From the NCBI GenBank assembly GCA_004322375.1, contig SCUC01000609.1:1-5615 (forward strand): a stretch of DNA of 5,615 bases, given 5' to 3'. A program made the position numbers and the translations under genes. Positions 4,717 to 5,615 of this stretch are shown here, piece by piece (position 1 is the stretch's first letter; each line of letters starts with the position of its first letter). Source of the stretch: Bacteroidota bacterium. Lineage in GTDB: Bacteria; Bacteroidota; Ignavibacteria; UBA10030; SZUA-254. Below the pieces are notes generated by a model. That model saw nothing but the letters and a program-made list of their open reading frames with translations, ran no database searches and was not told the origin of the DNA.

Positions 4717-5053
4717 AAGATTTGATGCTGGAATTGGGAAAAGGATTCATAGAAAACAAAATGTAGGAAAAAGTGACAATAGTTCCAATCTCACCACTTT
4801 CTCAAATCAATACATTTTTATCATTGTGATACCTTTATGTGTTTTTCATCAAATTTATCATTCATGAGATAGGATGAAATATGATATTTAGGTAACATCG
4901 TAAAAATAATCCCCGTTTTCACGATAATCCCTAATGAAGTCTCCTTACTTATACTATTCAATAACGGCATGTTATTTGTAGTTACTTAATCGGTAACTTA
5001 GAGCCGCTATTCCGGCATAAGCAAGGATATAACAAGGTTTAGATACACAACTG
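4717..5053. other. Divergent intergenic region with small palindromes
   Basis: This AT-rich 337-bp gap separates the divergent sigma-factor and TPR-like genes and should hold promoters for both. I see no gene. Structures present are a 13-bp interrupted palindrome TATCAttgTGATA (4819-4831); a 10-bp inverted repeat with one mismatch (ATCGTAAAAA at 4897-4906 and TTTTCACGAT at 4916-4925); and AGTTAC/GTAACT (4980-4985 and 4993-4998). A TATACT hexamer at 4950-4955 could be a plus-strand -10 but lacks a good -35. None is strong enough to call as a promoter or operator. Confidence 0.45.
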
Positions 5054-5615
5054 ATGGCTAATAACGTTGTCATAAATACTCTTTCCGTTGAAGAGAGAAG
5101 AACGCGAGTCAGCGTACTGCTCCGGCAGGTTGACGCCGAGATGAAGAACGGCAATCTCGATCGCGCTCTCCAGCTCACGCACGAGGTCTATCAGTACGAC
5201 ACGAAAAACCTGTACGCTCGCGCGCTGGAGGAACGTATCCAGGCAATGAAAGCGGACCCGGAACGAGCAAAAGCACAGAAAGAGTCAGCTACTGCTGCTC
5301 CTCAACTCGTCGTCCCCCCCTCCCCGCAGCCCTCCGTCGAAATCAATCGCCCGCGCGAAGAAGCCAAACCGTCGGAGCCCTTTGTAAAACCGCAGCCTGA
5401 AGTTACGATGCCTGAGTTTGCTCTTCCCAGGCAACGCGAAGCTTCGCTTGTCCTCGCGGGTGATACAGCCCAGATAGAAGCTGTCGAACAGCACGTGATG
5501 CAAAAGATGAATTCGATTCTTGAATCGAAGCAACGCGAGCTGGAAGAAGAATTCCAGCGCAGGATTCTAGAAATAAAAGCATCGGCAAGCCAGACGCAGG
5601 ATGCGAGATACGCGC
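5054..5615 (+). CDS. TPR-like/coiled-coil protein, 3' end beyond the window
   Basis: The frame from ATG at 5054 stays open for 187 codons to the window edge and is the only plus-strand gene. Residues about 13-66 form a helical pair with a TPR-like pattern (NGNLDRALQLTHEVYQYD, then NLYARALEERIQAM). Residues 83-125 are rich in proline and charged residues (for example PPSPQPS), a likely flexible linker. From about 139 onward the sequence is a strongly charged helix or coiled coil (KQRELEEEFQRRILEIK). There is no signal peptide or membrane segment. An in-frame stop lies a few codons upstream and there is no earlier ATG; the ribosome-binding site is not obvious. Base composition is more GC-rich than the gap before it. 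I do not recognise a specific family; a scaffold or regulatory protein with further domains beyond the window is possible. It is transcribed away from the sigma gene. Confidence 0.8.
   Translation, partial: MANNVVINTLSVEERRTRVSVLLRQVDAEMKNGNLDRALQLTHEVYQYDTKNLYARALEERIQAMKADPERAKAQKESATAAPQLVVPPSPQPSVEINRPREEAKPSEPFVKPQPEVTMPEFALPRQREASLVLAGDTAQIEAVEQHVMQKMNSILESKQRELEEEFQRRILEIKASASQTQDARYA

Noticed and set aside
4746..4779. TTGTCA and TATGAA on the minus strand as a sigma-70 promoter for the sigma gene
   Set aside because: The spacing is about 22 bp, too long for a convincing match.

Overview
The window is a compact bacterial stretch, coding almost entirely on the minus strand, with AT-rich spacers (935-1168, 3603-3841, 4717-5053) between more GC-balanced genes. 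The families present (DUF302, DUF1858 redox-disulfide protein, DUF6132, FmdB zinc ribbon, DUF2892, OsmC, membrane rhodanese, ECF sigma factor with a zinc-finger anti-sigma) and the mix of clear and absent Shine-Dalgarno sites suggest a Bacteroidota/Chlorobi/Ignavibacteria-like (FCB group) organism. This assignment is inference and is not firm.

Reading in the direction of transcription (right to left): an ECF sigma factor (4099-4716) overlaps a small soluble zinc-finger anti-sigma factor (3842-4102) by an ATGA. A 140-bp palindromic MITE-like element (3625-3764) follows. Then comes a tight eight-gene run on the same strand: DUF2892 membrane protein, OsmC-family protein, thioredoxin, an unrecognised 81-residue protein, DUF1858 CxxC protein, FmdB-like zinc ribbon, membrane-anchored rhodanese and DUF6132 membrane protein (3602 down to 1169). 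After a 234-bp AT-rich gap lies a DUF302 gene (551-934). At the left edge is a hicB antitoxin, cut by the window boundary, preceded by a frameshift-damaged hicA toxin remnant. On the right, divergent from the sigma gene, a plus-strand gene begins at 5054 and runs off the window; it encodes a TPR-like, proline-rich and coiled-coil protein.

The eight-gene run reads as a thiol/persulfide handling module. Rhodanese would carry sulfane sulfur, thioredoxin would reduce disulfides or persulfides, OsmC would remove (hydro)peroxides, and the small CxxC, zinc-ribbon and Cys-bearing membrane proteins could relay or sense. The DUF2892 and rhodanese parts correspond to the two halves of E. coli YgaP, here encoded as separate genes. 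The upstream sigma/anti-sigma pair is a candidate regulator, but only position supports that link.

The clearest direct observations beyond ordinary genes are the disrupted hicA next to an intact hicB, the MITE-like element with near-perfect terminal inverted repeats, and the unrecognised Cys-containing gene locked into the operon by a 4-nt overlap. No rRNA, tRNA, CRISPR array or transposase gene was seen.
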